Shown here in pieces: positions 62,524 through 64,000 of a stretch of 64,000 nt of DNA. The stretch is taken from contig JAPWAE010000004.1 in NCBI GenBank assembly GCA_041432705.1, forward strand, positions 1-64,000. Reading direction: 5' to 3'. Source of the stretch: Pauljensenia sp018375675. Lineage in GTDB: Bacteria > Actinomycetota > Actinomycetes > Actinomycetales > Actinomycetaceae. Each line of letters opens with the position of its first letter. Positions within the stretch are counted from its first letter, which is position 1. A program made the position numbers and the translations under genes. The notes under the pieces were generated by a model. It saw only the letters and a list, made by a program, of their open reading frames with translations. It was not told the origin of the DNA and did no database searches.

Positions 62524-64000
62524 ATGGTCCCCGCCGACGATGAGCACGAGAGCGCTAACGAGGCAGAGAGGAACACGTCTACGAAAGAGCGCGAACCCGG
62601 ACACCTGACCCCCATGCCCAACTGGCTGATGAAGTGGTGGATTCCGATACCACTCACCTTGTTCCTCCTTGCCTTGGGTTGCTTTCTGGCATCAATCTGG
62701 CACATGCCGCTCCGGCCCGTTTCATGGCAGGAAAGCAAGCTATTTTGGCCTCCATCATGGCCAATCAACCCATTTTGGCCTCCATCATGGCCATTCAACT
62801 ATCACTGGCCATCCAAAGACGCAATGGCCCTGTGCACAACAATCGCGGGGGCAGGCTTCGCATTCGCGACATGGCAGCAGAGGAGCCACGATAATGCAGC
62901 CAAAGCAAAGCAAGCACAGGCAGCGATCGAACGCGACGACTACTGGAAGCGCCGCGAACATATTTACCAGCTCCTCGGATCGGAAAATCCTGGCCTACGG
63001 CTCAGCGCAGTTGCGCTACTCGCCGAACTGGCAGATTCCGCATCACATAGCAATCTTCTAAACAAGACAGAAAAACAGCAGCTACAGCGCCACATCATAA
63101 ACATGCTATGTCTACAGTTGCGCCACGAAGGATTAAATATCCCCTCAGAAGGAACTGAGGACGATCATTCAGAAATACAAAGAGAAACACTCAACATTAT
63201 CCTCGACAGGATGGACTCAAACCAAAAACAAAATAATCGCGCAGACTGGACGAAACAGCCACTATTTCTGAGACAATGCGAAATACACACACCAGTAACC
63301 ATTAATAACCGTCGAGTCGAGTGCACCCTAGATCTCTCTGACACAACTTTTCACAAAGAAGTCTCAATACTCAACTCAGACCTTCTCGCATTAATATGGG
63401 AAAGCGCAACATTTGAGGAACCACTATTGGTTAGTAGCAGCAGCCAGAACATAATCGCTGCAAACACAATACCCCAAGCACTTAACTTCACCCAGTTTAC
63501 AAATATTCACATCGTCACCACGATACCTCGTTTCATCATCAACTTTCCGAACACCCCAAAGGAAAGCAATGTGATCCGATTTGAAAATTGCAGCTTCTTT
63601 CAAAAGGTAGATAGTCACTCACAAACACAACCGCCAACAACAGATGGCGGCGCAATCATTACAGACTTCCTAGGCGAAAGAAGAATAAAGAAAGCAACGC
63701 CCACTGTAATCCTAGACGAATGCACCATCTCCACCCTCCAGATACAGCTTCAACAGCTACACTCTCCAATAAGCATCAAGAAATCAAAAATCCTCAAACA
63801 ACTCGACATAACAATCAACTTTAGCCCTTACTTCCCTGACGGAATGTGCAACGCGAGCATAGACTCCTCAATCAAAATTGAAAGAAATATATTCTACCCG
63901 GATTATACTGCCCCAATTAGACTGAAATCGAATGATACCGAGAAACTAAAATCTATTCTCGACTTCACAAGCAACAGGCTAACGACCACTACTTCCGAAT
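62524..64000 (+). CDS. Large protein with two membrane segments, unknown function (runs off window)
   Basis: The ATG at 62524 with AAAGGAG opens a frame of at least 492 codons with no stop before the window ends. An acidic N-terminus is followed by membrane helix 1 (about 38-58) and a Trp/Pro-rich loop with a duplicated FWPPSWP (about 80-100). Helix 2 (about 107-122) and a conserved-looking stretch (QAAIERDDYWKRREHIYQLL, LGSENPGLRLSAVALLAELA) come next, then a long hydrophilic part. GC falls well below the core genes after 63000. I do not recognise the family; foreign origin is likely. Confidence 0.75.
   Translation, partial: MVPADDEHESANEAERNTSTKEREPGHLTPMPNWLMKWWIPIPLTLFLLALGCFLASIWHMPLRPVSWQESKLFWPPSWPINPFWPPSWPFNYHWPSKDAMALCTTIAGAGFAFATWQQRSHDNAAKAKQAQAAIERDDYWKRREHIYQLLGSENPGLRLSAVALLAELADSASHSNLLNKTEKQQLQRHIINMLCLQLRHEGLNIPSEGTEDDHSEIQRETLNIILDRMDSNQKQNNRADWTKQPLFLRQCEIHTPVTINNRRVECTLDLSDTTFHKEVSILNSDLLALIWESATFEEPLLVSSSSQNIIAANTIPQALNFTQFTNIHIVTTIPRFIINFPNTPKESNVIRFENCSFFQKVDSHSQTQPPTTDGGAIITDFLGERRIKKATPTVILDECTISTLQIQLQQLHSPISIKKSKILKQLDITINFSPYFPDGMCNASIDSSIKIERNIFYPDYTAPIRLKSNDTEKLKSILDFTSNRLTTTTSE

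Overview
The window is chromosomal DNA of a high-GC Gram-positive bacterium. An oral or mucosal actinomycete of the Actinomyces/Schaalia group fits best: DUF6318 and Asp23/DUF6286/AmaP gene sets, an erm(X) gene, actinobacterial-type Mfd, IspH, FtsB and DUF501 proteins, many GTG starts and a ZTP riboswitch. Genus-level placement is inference.

Region 1 (1-6.7 kb) is accessory. It holds the end of an IS256-family element that cuts an Abi_2 abortive-infection gene, two exported proteins, an McrBC-type restriction pair whose McrB carries an EVE-like domain, and two toxin-antitoxin pairs (VapBC, HigBA). Region 2 (7.0-9.4 kb) is a five-gene Asp23 envelope-stress operon. Region 3 (9.5-15.8 kb) is a lower-GC island bounded by two 84-bp direct repeats that include the last 24 bases of ychF. 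It holds an MmeI-like restriction remnant, erm(X) with its leader peptide, a complete IS256-family element, an ApeA-like HEPN gene truncated by that element, a membrane protein with a Gly/Asn motif, and a second HEPN gene. A shared hairpin repeat of about 48 bp occurs five times between 5.3 and 15.8 kb and separates these modules.

Region 4 (15.8-42.3 kb) is mostly core: ychF, ispH, xseAB, a PfkB kinase, a cis-prenyltransferase, a hemolysin III protein, greA, an AI-2E transporter, msrA, an FKBP, a YccA protein, a tRNA with a UAA anticodon, ppx-DUF501-divIC, eno, a lipoprotein, mfd, pth, an SGNH lipase, galK, a 2H phosphoesterase, xth, folD and glyA. A ZTP riboswitch precedes glyA-folD.

Region 5 (42.6-60.9 kb) is a surface-polysaccharide locus: initiating sugar transferase, WecG-type transferase, flippase, polymerase, two GT2 transferases, a Wzz-like chain-length protein, a CDP-alcohol phosphotransferase and a TagD-like nucleotidyltransferase. 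Two tandem giant exported fibrinogen-domain paralogs sit inside it. A gene-free kilobase at 43.4-44.4 kb carries two arrays of a GGATAGG heptamer phased at exactly 19 bp and arranged head to head. After purU the sequence becomes AT-rich, with a large two-TM protein of unknown function that runs off the window.
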